DNA from: Dama dama
Taxonomy: Eukaryota; Chordata; Mammalia; Artiodactyla; Cervidae
Length of the DNA stretch: 64,000 bases
NCBI RefSeq assembly: GCF_033118175.1
Contig: NC_083701.1
Coordinates: forward strand, 56,061,001-56,125,000
Reading direction: 5' to 3'
Under the pieces are notes generated by a model, which had not been told where the DNA came from, ran no database searches, and was given only the letters and a program-made list of their open reading frames with translations. The position numbers were made by a program, and so were the translations under genes. Positions 36,470-48,370 of the stretch are shown piece after piece (the stretch's first letter is position 1; every line of letters starts with the position of its first letter).

Positions 36470-36955
36470 TAGTAGGCAGAATAATGATCCCACAAAGATA
36501 TCTGCATTCCAGTCCTCTGAACCCATACTATGTTACCTCATATAACAACTCAAAGAAGCTGTGCACATGTGATGAAGTTCAGGATCTTGGAATGGGGCAA
36601 TTCTCCTGTGTGATGCAGGTGGACCCAATGTAATCTTAAAGGTTCTTCTAAGTGAGAGAGTGAGTATCAGCGTGATGCAGCCTGAAAGGGACTCAACAAG
36701 CCACTTTTGTCTTTGAAGATGAAAGAGAGCCATAACTAAGAAATGTGTGCAACCTCTAAACATAGGAAATGGCAGGGAAACTGATTCTCCCCTAGAGCCT
36801 TCCAGAAAGAATGCAGCCATGCAAATACTTTGATTTTAGCCCCGGGAGTCCCATTTCAGACTTCTGACCTACAGAACCCAAGGTTATAAATTTGCATTGT
36901 TTTAAGCAACCAAATAATTTGTTATATCATCCACAGAATAGTATTAAAATGGTAT
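36470..36955 (+). mobile_element. MaLR (MLT1-like) LTR
   Basis: Sense-orientation LTR: 'gtagtaggcagaataatg', 'ctcctgtgtgatgcaggtgg', 'cccaatgtaatcttaaagg', 'ctgattctcccctagagcc', 'cagacttctgacctacag'. It ends near 'ttttaagcaaccaaataat'. No internal retroviral sequence is seen beside it, so it is a solo LTR. Confidence 0.8.
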
Positions 36956-37013
36956 TCAATAATTACAGTGACAGTTATGGCAGCTAATCCAACAATAAAC
37001 ATCATCATAGATA

Positions 37014-38256
37014 TTGTTGGTGTTGTTCAGTTGCTCAGTCATGTCTGACGCTTTTCGACTCCATGGACTGCAGCACACCAGGCTTCCCTGTCCGTCACCA
37101 TCTCCCGGAGCTTGCTAAAACTCAGCCACTGCTGAGTTTTCCAAATTTGATGGCATGTTGAGTTCAGCACTTAAGAGCATCGTCTTTTAGGATTGGAAAT
37201 AGCTCAGCTGGAATTCCATCACCTCCACTACCTTTGTTTGTAGTGATGCTTCCTAAGGTCCTCTTGATTTCACATCCCCAGATGTTTGGCTCTAGGTGAG
37301 TGATCACACCATCATGGTTATCCAGGTCATTAAAATCTTTTTGGTATAGTTCTTCTGTGTATTCTTTCCGCTTCTTAATATCTTCTGCTTCTGTTAGGTC
37401 CATACCATTTCTGTCCTTTATTGAGCCCATCTTTGCATGAAATTTTCCCTTGATATCTCTAATTTTCTTGACAAAATCTCTAGTCTTGCCCATTCTATTG
37501 TTTTCCTCTATTTCTTTGCATTGTTACATAGGAAGGCTTTCTTATCTCTCCTTACTATTCTTTGACACTCTGCATTCAGATGGGTATATCTTGTTTTTCT
37601 CATTTGCCTTTTGCTTCTCTTCTTTTCTCAGCTATTTATAAGGCCTCCTCAGACAGCCATTTTGCTTTTTCACATTTCTTTTTCTTGGAGATAGTTTTGA
37701 TCACTGCCTCCTGTACAATTTTCCGAACCTCCATCCATACTTCTGCAGGCACTCTATCAGATCTAATCCCTTGAATTTATTTGTCACTTCCACTGTATAG
37801 TCATAAGGGATTTGATTTAGGTCATACCTGAATGGCCTAATAATTGTTTTCCTTACTTTCTTCAGTTTAAGTTTGAATTCTGCAATAAGGAGTTCATGAT
37901 CTGAGCCACAGTCAGCTCCTGGTCTTGTTTTTGCTGACTGTATAGAGCTTCTCCATTTTCTACTGCAAAGAATATAATCAATCTGATTTCGGTATTGACC
38001 ATCTGGTGATGCCCTTGTGTAGAGTCATCTCTTGTGCTGCTGGAAGAGGGTGTTTGCTATGACCAGTGTGTTTTCTTGGCAAAACTCTATTAGCCTTTGC
38101 CCTGCTTCATTCTGTACTCCAGGGCCAAAACGTGCCTGTTACTCCAGGTATCTCTTGACTTCCTACTTTTCCATTCCAGTCCTCTATGATGAAAAGGAAA
38201 TCATTTTTTGTTGACAGTTCTAGGAGGTCTTGTAAGCTATAGGTGTTTTAGGGGCC
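37014..38256 (-). mobile_element. BovB LINE with large internal deletion
   Basis: Minus-strand BovB. The 3' tail and about 105 bp of 3' sequence (37014-37120) jump at about 37118-37125 to sequence that lies well upstream in the element (matching the 6020-6120 block of the plus-strand copy). It then continues 5'-ward through the region between endonuclease and RT (frame 37493-37164) and into the endonuclease part up to about 38256. The RT catalytic core is removed. Confidence 0.9.
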
Positions 38257-40348
38257 AACTTTTTTTGTATTTGCTGTTCACCAAACCCAATCCAGAGTGT
38301 TGGGCTTCCAGTGGTAACAATGTCTCTATTATTTAACTACCATCCCTCTTTATGGTAACAAGAAATGAACACCTGACCCATGATGTGCCGATCAGGATCA
38401 GTTTCCTAGAAATAAGAGATGTAGTCTCTCTTTGTAGCATGATAGCATAGGAGCTTGAGCATCATCATTTCTTCCCACCATAGTTGCTGATAACAGAGCT
38501 AGCCAGCCTGTCTACAGAGAGAAAAAACTGAAGTGTGTGTATGTAAATAGAATAGAAAGAGAATATTCCCTAGGCTCCCTATCACCTTCTTCCTGGCTCA
38601 AATCCACCCTAACGCTAGATAGTATTCATGCCTTTCACTTCCTTGAAAGAGTTGTCATCATGAACAGCTGCATAAGCCAACTTTAGGTGGTTTCTCTTAG
38701 TTAGAAAGCAAAGAGTCCTAAATATTACAGATAAAGGAAAAGAGAACAAGAGATGAATAGAGATATGAATCTAAAACTATAAGCTGGTGAACTATAATTA
38801 ACCCACTGTTTAAGAAAGGATTGATAACATGAATAGAAAAAGTATGACAAGGTGTTATCTTTACATCTTTAAATAGATGACAAAGATTTTAAAAATTTAT
38901 AAAAGGAAATGTCAGACAAAAATACAGAACTTACAAGAGTCAAAACCTTGTCCGTGACCCTTTGAACACCTTGCCAAACGAGGAACATCAAGGAGGCCAG
39001 AGTGGAAAGAAAATATGATACAAAGAGATCATTGTGTGGAGGGGGGTTTTGGAGAGTGCCCCAAAGCGCAGGAGACTGTGGAACCTGACCTCTTACCTCA
39101 AGCTCTGATGGGGAGGGACTCTAATCAGGCTCCACAGAGAACTTAATCTGTGACCCTGAGGTTGGAAGCATAGTTAACCAAGGTGCTGGTGGGTACAGAA
39201 GAGGGAGGAGTGTTTGGTAGTGAGCTGGAGAATGTTCTATTCAGAGAGAAAACTAGAAGATGCAAGAAGCCTCCGAGATGGAAGCAAATTCCAAGAGGCT
39301 GGAGAAGGAGGCTCATGTCACTAGTCAGAATAGACAGATAATCAGTCTTCTGGGTTAAAGGGAACAGCAAGTAAGAGATTCCCCATTTGGGATTCTCAAA
39401 AAGGAACCACAAGAGAAAAAGTAGGCTTTAACCATGCCAAGTTCAGAGGGCACAAAGCCATCCAGCCAACATCTGTATCCTGTTTCCTCTCTTCCCATGC
39501 CTTATCACTAATAGGGTAGAAAACATCCCATGGAGGATAGAAAAAGGAAGAAAGATTGTAGGTGATCATTATACCCTCTGGGTCTTAGCTGGGAGAAGGT
39601 GAGAAGACATGTCTTTGAATAAAGACTGAAGTGTTAATAGCTTGGATAAGATGCTTTTCATTTTTTTAATTGTGACTGTTTTGTGACATAAATTGACTCC
39701 AGGATAGTCTTCAATAGCCCTATTGCATAACTGAGGAAAGTCTTCCCTCTACTGAATAAAGTCAAAAGGGGCATCAGGAGACAAAGCTTTGATCCCGCCC
39801 CAAGAGAGATGCATTCAATTTATCAGTAACACATACCGATTACAGATATGTCATCTTTATTATAAATACTGTGGTCTGGACATTTTAAGACATCTGCAAA
39901 TAATTGGGCATGCTTAATTCAAATGCTATAGTAAATTTAATCATACCCATGCATTTAGCATGTAATGGAGTCTCAAAAAGAAGTATATGGTTCTAACTCC
40001 ACATAGAGACAGTGTGTAGCAAATGCAAGTGATGCCTCAGCCAGTAACTTCTGGACTCAGCTTCAGGTGGAGTGGAGGAGTGCCCTGTAGGCTGGCAGCT
40101 TCCCTCCTCACAGTGATATTACATTGTCTAGTGGTACAGAGATAAGGGTCAGAAAAAGGTAAACAGAAATTCCCTCTGGGGAATGGGACTGGGGTAGGAA
40201 AGAGAAAGGCAAGGAACTGTGGCTTTAGTAGTCTCCTTTTAAAACATATTCTTTAAAGTGTGTAAATACACATACTTCCCCCAAAAAGAGTATGAATGAT
40301 ATGTTATTAAGTTATAACCACAAGGTGGGGGAAACTATTGTGTGCATG
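38257..40348. other. Unassigned sequence
   Basis: No repeat family is assigned with confidence. There are polypurine-rich stretches at 38990-39320. The longest frame is 89 codons (39412-39143, minus), without known domains. Confidence 0.45.
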
Positions 40349-40350
40349 TA

Positions 40351-40387
<37 letters not shown>
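40349..40387. repeat. (TA)n microsatellite
   Basis: About 13 near-perfect AT units after an interrupted TATATTTTAT start. Confidence 0.9.
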
Positions 40388-40389
<2 letters not shown>

Positions 40390-41784
40390 TACAATAGAAC
40401 TAAATGTACACATACACATGGAATTTTAAGCTCTATAAAATTTCTGAAACTGCTCTTAAAATAAGCCAACTTCTTTTGTTTCAGTTTGACCAACTATTAT
40501 GGCCCAGAGAAGGTGACAGGACAGGTGTCAGTGAGGAAGAGAAATAAGTCTCTTCCAAGCCTAAAAGATTACGGACAGAGGAAAAGATTCAGAGGTGAAG
40601 AGCCAAAATCTTAGGTCATAACTTCCTGCCCACTTGAAGTTGAAATCTTAGCTTGAGGCTGGAGGCACAGTTGATAGGTTGAGGAGAAAACTGAGCGTGT
40701 GCGTGTGTGGGGGCGCGAGGGGGCACAGTTTGCGTGGTTTCCCATCTTCTCCTGAGGCAGGAGACCCACAGGGAGTGGCCACCCAACAGGAGACAGCATG
40801 TAATGGCTCAGAGGAGGAGCAGCAGAGCCTGGGTTCAGCTTTCTTAAACTTCTGCCAGTTGCCCTCATATGTTGCAGAGGATATGCAAAGGTTTTTCTCT
40901 GCACTGTGGAGGGAAGACAGGCCTTGACTGGTTCCTTCTGGGCAGCAGGACTTAGGAGGGAAAGAGAGGGCAGAGCAGAGGAAGGAGAGGAAGCTCAGGG
41001 GTGAGAGAAAAACCAGCGCAGCCTTTAGCAGTAGAGCCAGCAGGCTGAGCATCGGCGTCATAGACGACAGTCACCATGAAGCTGAGCTCAACAAGGACCC
41101 AGAAAAGAACTCTGGGGCATAGAGAGCGACCTGAAGCCTTCCCTACCACCCTCACCACCTCGGACCAGCCCAAGGGCCAGGTAGTTAATTTGGGAAGGAG
41201 AAGGGTTAAGAATGGATTCTGAAAAAACCGAGCTTTTACTCAGGAAGGGCACTGGTACACAAAACAAGACCTAACCACCATTGGAGTTTCATAAAATACA
41301 CCATGAGACGCTTTAAAAAAAAAAAAAGGTATGTTGTAACTATCAGCAATGAGTTCAGACGTGAAACATGATACATCATCAAATCACAACTTGGATTGTG
41401 AAACACAAATTGTTCCTCTGAGACTGTAATATGTACTCAGGTTTTTGTTTGGATACAACTGAAAACGGAGAGAATGGACTGCCATCTTATGGCAAGACCG
41501 CCCATCCACTCCTTCTTCAGACCCGTCAGCCCTCCCCAGATCCACCAGCCCAGGTCGTCCCAATTCTTTGTCAGCACTAGATCACGCGTGTTTATCAGGG
41601 CCTGCCAGTGTGAAACCCATTAATCAAAAGCACATAAGGTTTACATTGGGCTAATTAACTTCAAGAGAAACATAAATCTTAAGAGCATGTTCTACATAAC
41701 AGCAGGAGTGTGTGGAATGAGCCATGTTACCCCAGCCCACTTCAAGCTGCCTTGCCCTCTCTAATGGAAGATGACCAGGTTTTG

Positions 41785-41815
<31 letters not shown>

Positions 41816-42346
41816 CTGCTATTTTATACTTAATAGCTAAACAATGACTTGAAAACTAAAGTATGCAATAAGTCAACTTAGCCTCTTCCACGATGCTGTG
41901 TTTTATTTGTCCAGCCATTTTTTTGGACTGTTTTTCCCACTACACTGAATGAACTGAAGTCTATGTTTCAGCACCATAGACAAAACCCAAGTTAAGATGA
42001 TAAAGTCTATTCCCACCCTCATCAGAGGCACCACTGCAGAAGGGCACGTAGGCTATAATAAGCCTTGAGTGATTTTCCAGCAGATTGGAAAATTGGACCC
42101 AGAAGCAGCTTTGCTGGCAAGAGAAGACATCTCTGCAGCAGGACATATTAAAAAAGAAAAAAAGCATGGGCTTTCAACTAGCAGATCTTAGTTAAATTTT
42201 TCTGATTTTGTTTTCTCCTTGGTAAAGATTAATAATATTAAGTGAGTTAGATTCTTAGATGCAAGCAACAGACACTTGCATCTAGCTGATTTTAGCCAAA
42301 AACAAAAACCACAAGACTTATTTATAGGCTGTTATCAAGGGTGGTG
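40388..42346. other. Unassigned sequence, locally GC-richer
   Basis: 40680-41170 is clearly less AT-rich than its surroundings and carries overlapping open frames on both strands (longest 137 codons, 41061-40648 minus). There are A runs of 13 at 41315-41327 and 27 at 41789-41815. No family or gene is recognised. Confidence 0.45.
41789..41815. repeat. A27 homopolymer
   Basis: Uninterrupted run of 27 A, the longest in the window, without a recognised retroposon body upstream. Confidence 0.9.
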
Positions 42347-42590
42347 CACAGGATCTCACGGCTTCCCTGGTGGCTCAGACGGTAAAGAAACTGCCTGCAA
42401 TGTAGAAGACCTGGGTTCGATCCCCGGGTTGGGAAGATCCCCTGGAGAAGGGAAGGCAACTCACTCCAGCATTCTTGCCTGAAGAATTCCATGGACAGAG
42501 GTGCCTAGCAAGCTATAGTCCACAGGGCCGCAAAGAGTCGGACATGACTTAGCAACTAACACATTCACCTCTCACTTTCACAGGATCTCA
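42347..42590 (+). mobile_element. Bov-tA SINE with 12-bp TSD
   Basis: Plus-strand Bov-tA at 42359-42578 with identical direct repeats (cacaggatctca) at 42347-42358 and 42579-42590. The 3' end carries the 'acattcacctctcacttt' tail type. Confidence 0.95.
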
Positions 42591-43050
42591 GGGAAGATCC
42601 GAGGCTGACCTCCACAGCCGCCACCACCAGCAGAAGTTTTGGCTTGCCTTGGGGATGCCATGCTCTCTCTGGAAGACTTTTGCTTCTAGCCCCACTGCTT
42701 CCATCAGTCACAAGCATAGATTTTTTTTCTTATGGTCTTTGCTTCATCAGAACTTACTCTTCCCATTCAAAGGGCCAAGTTACCCACATCTCAGTTATGA
42801 GAGACTGAGAAAATGAAGTGGAGGGTGGCCTCTGCCCTTGAGTCAACTACAGAAACTTCTTCTGAAGACTTGTAATAAGGCTGAAATTATATAAACAGGT
42901 ATAGATTTCCTCAGGGACGAGAACTTGACTCTAATTCAAGGCTGGCACAAAAGAGATGCTCAATATGAGTTGTTATTGTGATGAATTTTTAAAAGCAAGG
43001 AATAAATGAACATTATGGGTAACAGACTCTGGCTGTGTGGCACAGTGAAG
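42591..43050. other. Unassigned sequence
   Basis: No repeat or exon recognised. Confidence 0.5.
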
Positions 43051-45918
43051 CAATAGCCAAGTATTTTTTTTTCCTTTTTTTTCAGTGGGTTTTGTCATAC
43101 ATTGATATGAATCAGCCATAGAGTTACACGTATTCGCCATCCCGATCCCCCCTCCCACCTCCCTCTCCACCCGATTCCTCTGGGTCTTCCCAGTGCACCA
43201 GGCCCGAGCACTTGTCTCATGCATCCCACCTGGGCTGGTGATCTGTTTCACCATAGATAATATACATGCTGTTCTTTCAAAACATCCCACCCTCACCTTC
43301 TCCCACAGAGTTCAAAAGTCTGTTCTGTACTTCTGTGTCTCTTTTTCTGTTTTGCATATGGCGTTGTCGTTACCATCTTTCTAAATTCCATATATATGTG
43401 TTAGTATGCTGTAATGTTCTTTATCTTTCTGGCTTACTTCACTCTATATAATGGGCTCCAGTTTCATCCATCTCATTAGAACTGATTCAAATGAATTCTT
43501 TTTAACGGCTGAGTAATATTCCATGGTGTATATGTACCACAGCTTCCTTATCCATTCATCTGCTGATGGGCATCTAGGTTGCTTCCATGTCCTGGCTATT
43601 ATAAACAGTGCTGCGATGAACATTGGGGTGCACGTGTCTCTTTCAGATATGGTTTCCTCAGTATGTATGCCCAGCAGTGGGATTGCTGGGTCATATGGCA
43701 GTTCTATTTCCAGTGTTTTAAGAAATCTCCACACTGTTTTCCATAGCGGCTGTACTAGTTTGCATTCCCACCAACAGTGTAAGAGGGTTCCCTTTTCTCC
43801 ACACCCTCTCCAGCATTTATTGCTTGTAGACTTTTGGATAGCAGCCATCCTGACTGGCGTGTATTTGGTACCTCATTGTGGTTTTGATTTGCATTTCTCT
43901 GATAATGAGTGATGTTGAGCATCTTTTCATGTGTTTGTTAGCCATCTGTATGTCTTCTTTGGAGAAATGTCTGTTTAGTTCTTTGGCCTATTTTTTGATT
44001 GGGTCATTTATTTTTCTGGAGTTGAGCTGCAGGAGTTGCTTGTATATTTTTGAGATTAATCCTTTGTCTGTTTCTTCATTTGCTATTATTTTCTCCGAAT
44101 CTGAGGACTGTCTTTTCACCTTACTTATAGTTTCCTTTGTTGTGCAAAAGCTTTTAAGTTTCATTAGGTCCCATTTGTTTAGTTTTGCTTTTATTTCCAA
44201 TATTCTGGGAGGTGGGTCATAGAGGATGTTGCTGTGGTTTATGTCAGAGAGTGTTTGGCCTATGTTCTCCTCTAGGAATTTTATAGTTTCTGGTCTTACT
44301 TTTAGATCTTTAATCCATTTTGAGTTTATTTTTGTGTATGGTGTTAGAAAGTGTTCTAGTTTCATTCTTTTACAAGTGGTTGACCAGCTTTCCCAGCACC
44401 ACTTGTTAAAGAGGTTGTCTTTTATCCATTGTATATCCTTGCCTCCTTTGTCAAAGATAAGGTGTCCATAGGTTTGTGGATTTATCTCTGGGCTTTCTAT
44501 TCTGTTCCATTGATCTATATTTCTGTCTTTGTGCCAGTACCATACTGTCTTGATGACTGTGGCTTTGTAGTAGAGTCTGAAGTCAGGCAGGTTGATTCCT
44601 CCAGTTCCATTCTTCTTTCTCAAGATTACTTTGGCTATTCGAGGTTTTTTGTATTTCCATACAAATTGTGAAATTCTTTGGTCTAGTTCTGTGAAAAATA
44701 CCATTGGTAGCTTGATAGGGATTGCATTGAGTCTATAAATTGCTTTGGGTAGAATAGCCATTTTGACAATATTGATTCTTCAAATCCATGAACACGGTAT
44801 GTTTCTCCATCTGTTTGTGTCCTCTTTGATTTCTTTCATCAGTGTTTTATAGTTTTCTATGTATAGGTCTTTTGTTTCTTTAGGTAGATATACTCCTAAG
44901 TATTTTATTCTTTTTGTTGCAATGGTGAATGGTATTGTTTCCTTAATTTCTCTTTCTGTTTTTTCATTGTTAGTATATAGGAATGCAAGGGATTTCTGTG
45001 TGTTAATTTTATATCCTGCAACTTTACTATATTCATTGATTAGCTCTAGTAATTTTCTGGTAGAGTCTTTAGGGTTTTCTATGTAGAGGATCATGTCATT
45101 TGCAAACAGCGAGAGTTTCACTTCTTCTTTTCCTATCTGGATTCCTTTTACTTCTTTTTCTGCTCTGATTGCTGTGGCCAAAACTTCCAACACTATGTTG
45201 AATAGTAGTGGTGAGAGTGGGCACCCTTGTCTTGTTCCTGATTTCAGGGGAAATGCTTTCAATTTTTCACCATTGAGGGTGATGCTTGCTGTGGGTTTGT
45301 CATATATAGCTTTTATTATGTTGAGGTATGTTCCTTCTATTCCTGCGTTTTGGAGAGTTTTAATCATAAATGGGTGTTGAATTTTGTCAAAGGCTTTCTC
45401 TGCATCTATTGAGATAATCATATGGTTTTTATCTTTCAATTTGTTAATGTGGTGTATTACATTGATTGATTTGCGGATATTAAAGAATCCTTGCATTCCT
45501 GGGATAAAGCCCACTTGGTCATGGTGTATGATTTTTTTAATATGTTGTTGGATTCTGTTTGCTAGAATTTTGTTAAGGATTTTTGCATCTATGTTCATCA
45601 GTGATATTGGCCTGTGGTTTTCTTTTTTTGTGGCATCTTTGTCTGGTTTTGGAATTAGGGTGATGGTGGCCTCATAGAATGAGTTTGGAAGTTTACCTTC
45701 TTCTGCAATTTTCTGGAAGAGTTTGAGTAAGATAGGTGTTAGCTCTTCTCTAAATTTTTGGTAGAATTCAGCTGTGAAGCCATCTGGTCCTGGGCTTTTG
45801 TTTGCTGGAAGATTTTTGATTACAGTTTCGATTTCCTTGCTTGTGATGGCTCTGTTAAGATCTTCTGTTTCTTCCTGGTTCAGTTTTGGAAGGTTATACT
45901 TTTCAATAGCCAAGTATT
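43051..45918 (-). mobile_element. Young ruminant L1, 5'-truncated, 15-bp TSD
   Basis: Element body 43066-45903 (about 2.84 kb), bounded by identical 15-bp repeats (caatagccaagtatt) at 43051-43065 and 45904-45918. The 3' poly(A) is the T-rich stretch at 43061-43083. ORF2 is collinear from the connector through RT to the C terminus. The open segments are 45913-44780 (377 aa), 44761-43988 (257 aa) and 43848-43444 (134 aa). The breaks are an in-frame TGA at 44780-44782, a TAG where tryptophan is expected near 43985, a one-base frameshift near 43870, and a TAG at about 43441-43443. The RT catalytic box is F-A-N-D (45095-45106) rather than F-A-D-D. There is no ORF1 and no promoter, so the copy is immobile. 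It has few mutations compared with the other L1s here. Confidence 0.95.
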
Positions 45919-46382
45919 GAATGTACTTTTTTCCAGTCTCACAACATTCACCTCTCTGGAAACTATATTATACAAACTATTTTATATTTGGCAATTGGAG
46001 AATAGGTTTCCTGATTTCTGGATTAGAGTGCTTAAATGGTACATATGCATTATATAAGTTATCAATTTGAAAATAATTAGAATGTAATACATGCAGTTAT
46101 TGCCAAAATTCTTTTTTTTAATTCAATGAACCATCTTCTTTTTAGATTTAGAAGGTTCTACAGTATTACCCACTGGATATTGGTATATCTTTAATTAATA
46201 TTCTGTTAATGAAACTAAATGCCACACAATAAAGACTTCATGATTTTACATGACCTACTAAAACAACTTTAAACACATACTTTTTCAGTAATTATGAAGA
46301 AGCATTTACAAATGTTTATTGACCTTTTTATATTTGAACATAGTAACTCATATTCAATAGAAAATAATGCTATTTTCCTTTT
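45919..46382. other. Unassigned AT-rich sequence
   Basis: No repeat or exon recognised. Confidence 0.5.
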
Positions 46383-46514
46383 TATATTTTTTTAATTAAA
46401 AAAAACTTTAGGTCACACCCTATGGCATATGGGATTTTAGTTTCCTGATCAAGGATCATACCCGTGCCCCTGAATTCATGAAGTCTTAACCACTGGACCA
46501 CCACGGAAGTCCCA
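46383..46514 (-). mobile_element. CHR-type SINE (short form)
   Basis: Reverse orientation: T/A-rich tail, 'cctatggcatatgggatttt', 'gatcaaggatcatacccgtg', 'cttaaccactggaccacca' and 'cggaagtccc'. Confidence 0.75.
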
Positions 46515-47226
46515 GCAATGCTATTTTCAAACATGCGAAGTCTACATAGTCTTTAGGATAGTTTTTAATTATCCTTATTTATTATCCTTGATTTGTGTTA
46601 TGAAATATTCATGTCCTCTACAGATTATGCTCTTTACCAATGAAGTAATCATTATCATGGACCAAATTCTCACTCTATCATCAGAATTCAATAATTTTAT
46701 TACAAAGATCTTATCATTTCTAGCCAAGGCACTGAAAAAGTGGAGGAGAAGGTAATTACCATAGTAATTCTGAATAATCTTATCTACCTCTGAATTCGGG
46801 GGGGGGTTTACAAAGCTATAAAATAAATACAAAACTAATTCAAGATGTTCTGAACCATGGTAAATCAGAATTAAGCAGACCCTGTAGCAAAGCTATTTAC
46901 ACAACACAGCATTTTGGGCCATCTGGATCATTTTTAAACTAGACAAACAAAATGAGGAAACACACAGGCAGAAGGACCAAACTCACATGGAACAACTCTC
47001 ACCTCAACTCTATCTGTGACTCCATGGCTAGAAACGACATTAAACCAAAGTTTTCAACAAAGAACTGCTTCCACACACAAAATCTTATTTAAAAAAATGT
47101 AATATACATTAAAGGAAAATCCAAAGAAACGAAATCCGAATAAAAACCATTGTAATCTTATATAAGTTAATACTATGAACATTTTGGTGTATTTCCCTCT
47201 AAATGTACATGTTTATTTATGTGCAT
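46515..47226. other. Unassigned sequence
   Basis: Contains a G9 run at 46798-46806. No repeat or exon recognised. Confidence 0.5.
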
Positions 47227-47547
47227 GGGCTTCCCTGGTAACTGGTAAAGAATCTGCCTGCAATGCAAGAGACCCCAGTTCCATTTCTGGGTCAGGAAGA
47301 TACACTGGAGAAGGGATAGGCTACCCACTCCAGTATTCTTGGGCTTCCCTGGTAGCTCAGATAGTAAAGAATCTGCTTGCAATGTGGAAGACCTGGGTTC
47401 AACCCCTGGGTTGGGAAGATCCCCTGGAGGAGTGCATGGCAACCCACTCCAGTATTCTTGCCTGGAGAATCCCCATGGACAGAGGAGCCTGGTGGGCTAC
47501 AGTGCACGGGGTCGAAAAGAGTCGGACACGACTGAGCGGCTAAGCAC
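47227..47547 (+). mobile_element. Bov-tA variant with duplicated tRNA head
   Basis: Same architecture as the copy at 21868: a first head unit (47227-47340) ending 'cagtattctt' is fused to a second full head 'gggcttccctggtagctcag' and a BovA part ending 'cacgactgagcggctaag'. It is much less diverged than the first copy. A (TG)n stretch follows at 47558-47574. Confidence 0.9.
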
Positions 47548-47752
47548 AGCCCAGCATGTATGTGTGTGTGTGTACGTTTAGATATATGTTTGGATATACA
47601 CTAAAATAGAATCATACAGCATATCTTAATTTCCTCACCTAACAATATTTCTGGCCTCACAATAGTCCAATGCATGGGTCTACAGAATTATTACTCAATG
47701 CTCTCCTTGAGTATTCAGGTTAGTTCTAATTCTTTCAACAGAAACAGAATTG

Positions 47753-48098
47753 TGTGGAACCTACCGCAATAAAGAGTCTGACTTCATTTTCACTGGTAGA
47801 CCCCCTGACTGCTTTCAAGCTCCACCCCTCCTCCTCGCCCTCTGGCCCCACCCCTGGACAAGCCCATACAAAATCCTCTGGCACAAGCGGGGAAACACAC
47901 AAACCCTTCATCCCAGCCCCAACCACAATAAAAACCAAAGCCACTCGCCCCCTTTGGTTTAAGCCATTCTGGATGATCGCACACTCTGAGTAATAAAGCT
48001 TATCTTATCCTCTTGGTGCACATGTGACATCATCCATCTCAACATCTGAACCAAATCTGAGTGAGGGGTTGACCCACCTGCCACAGGGCCACCACAAT
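47753..48098 (+). mobile_element. LTR-like block (ERV1-type, tentative)
   Basis: The order of signals fits an LTR: a C-rich U3-like part (47815-47870), a TATA-like 'caataaaaacc' near 47927, and AATAAA at 47992-47997 about 65 bp downstream. A U5-like part then ends 'gccaccaca' near 48098. The edges 'tgtgg...ccaca' are my guess. No second LTR is visible in the window. I could not match it to a named family. Confidence 0.45.
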
Positions 48099-48370
48099 GC
48101 AATCGGTGCTGTAAACGGGATCATCTAGCAATTACCACCACTTGTGGGGATTCTTCGTTCTCTTGCATTTGGTTTGCTTACCAGATCATCTGGCCCTGGC
48201 AAGCATGTGCTCTGAGCTGCTGTGTGTCGACAAATGTCAACTCTGAGTTGTGTTGCTGTCCTCTGTCAAGCTTGCATTTTGAGCTGTCCTACACTCTGCC
48301 ACATTTGCAGAGTCCCACCAAACTTCACTTCTTCACTTCACCAAGCCTCTGTTATACACATTACCTACTA
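48099..48370 (+). other. Possible retroviral leader after LTR
   Basis: Directly after the LTR-like block, 'cggtgctgtaaacgggatc' resembles a primer-binding site. The 'gggattcttcgttctcttgc' and T/G/C-rich sequence that follows looks like a gammaretrovirus-type leader. This is inference from layout only; no gag, pro or pol motif was found downstream. Confidence 0.35.

Noticed and set aside
44226..46057. Series of plus-strand open frames of 75-99 codons
   Set aside because: They are antisense shadows of the minus-strand L1 ORF2.
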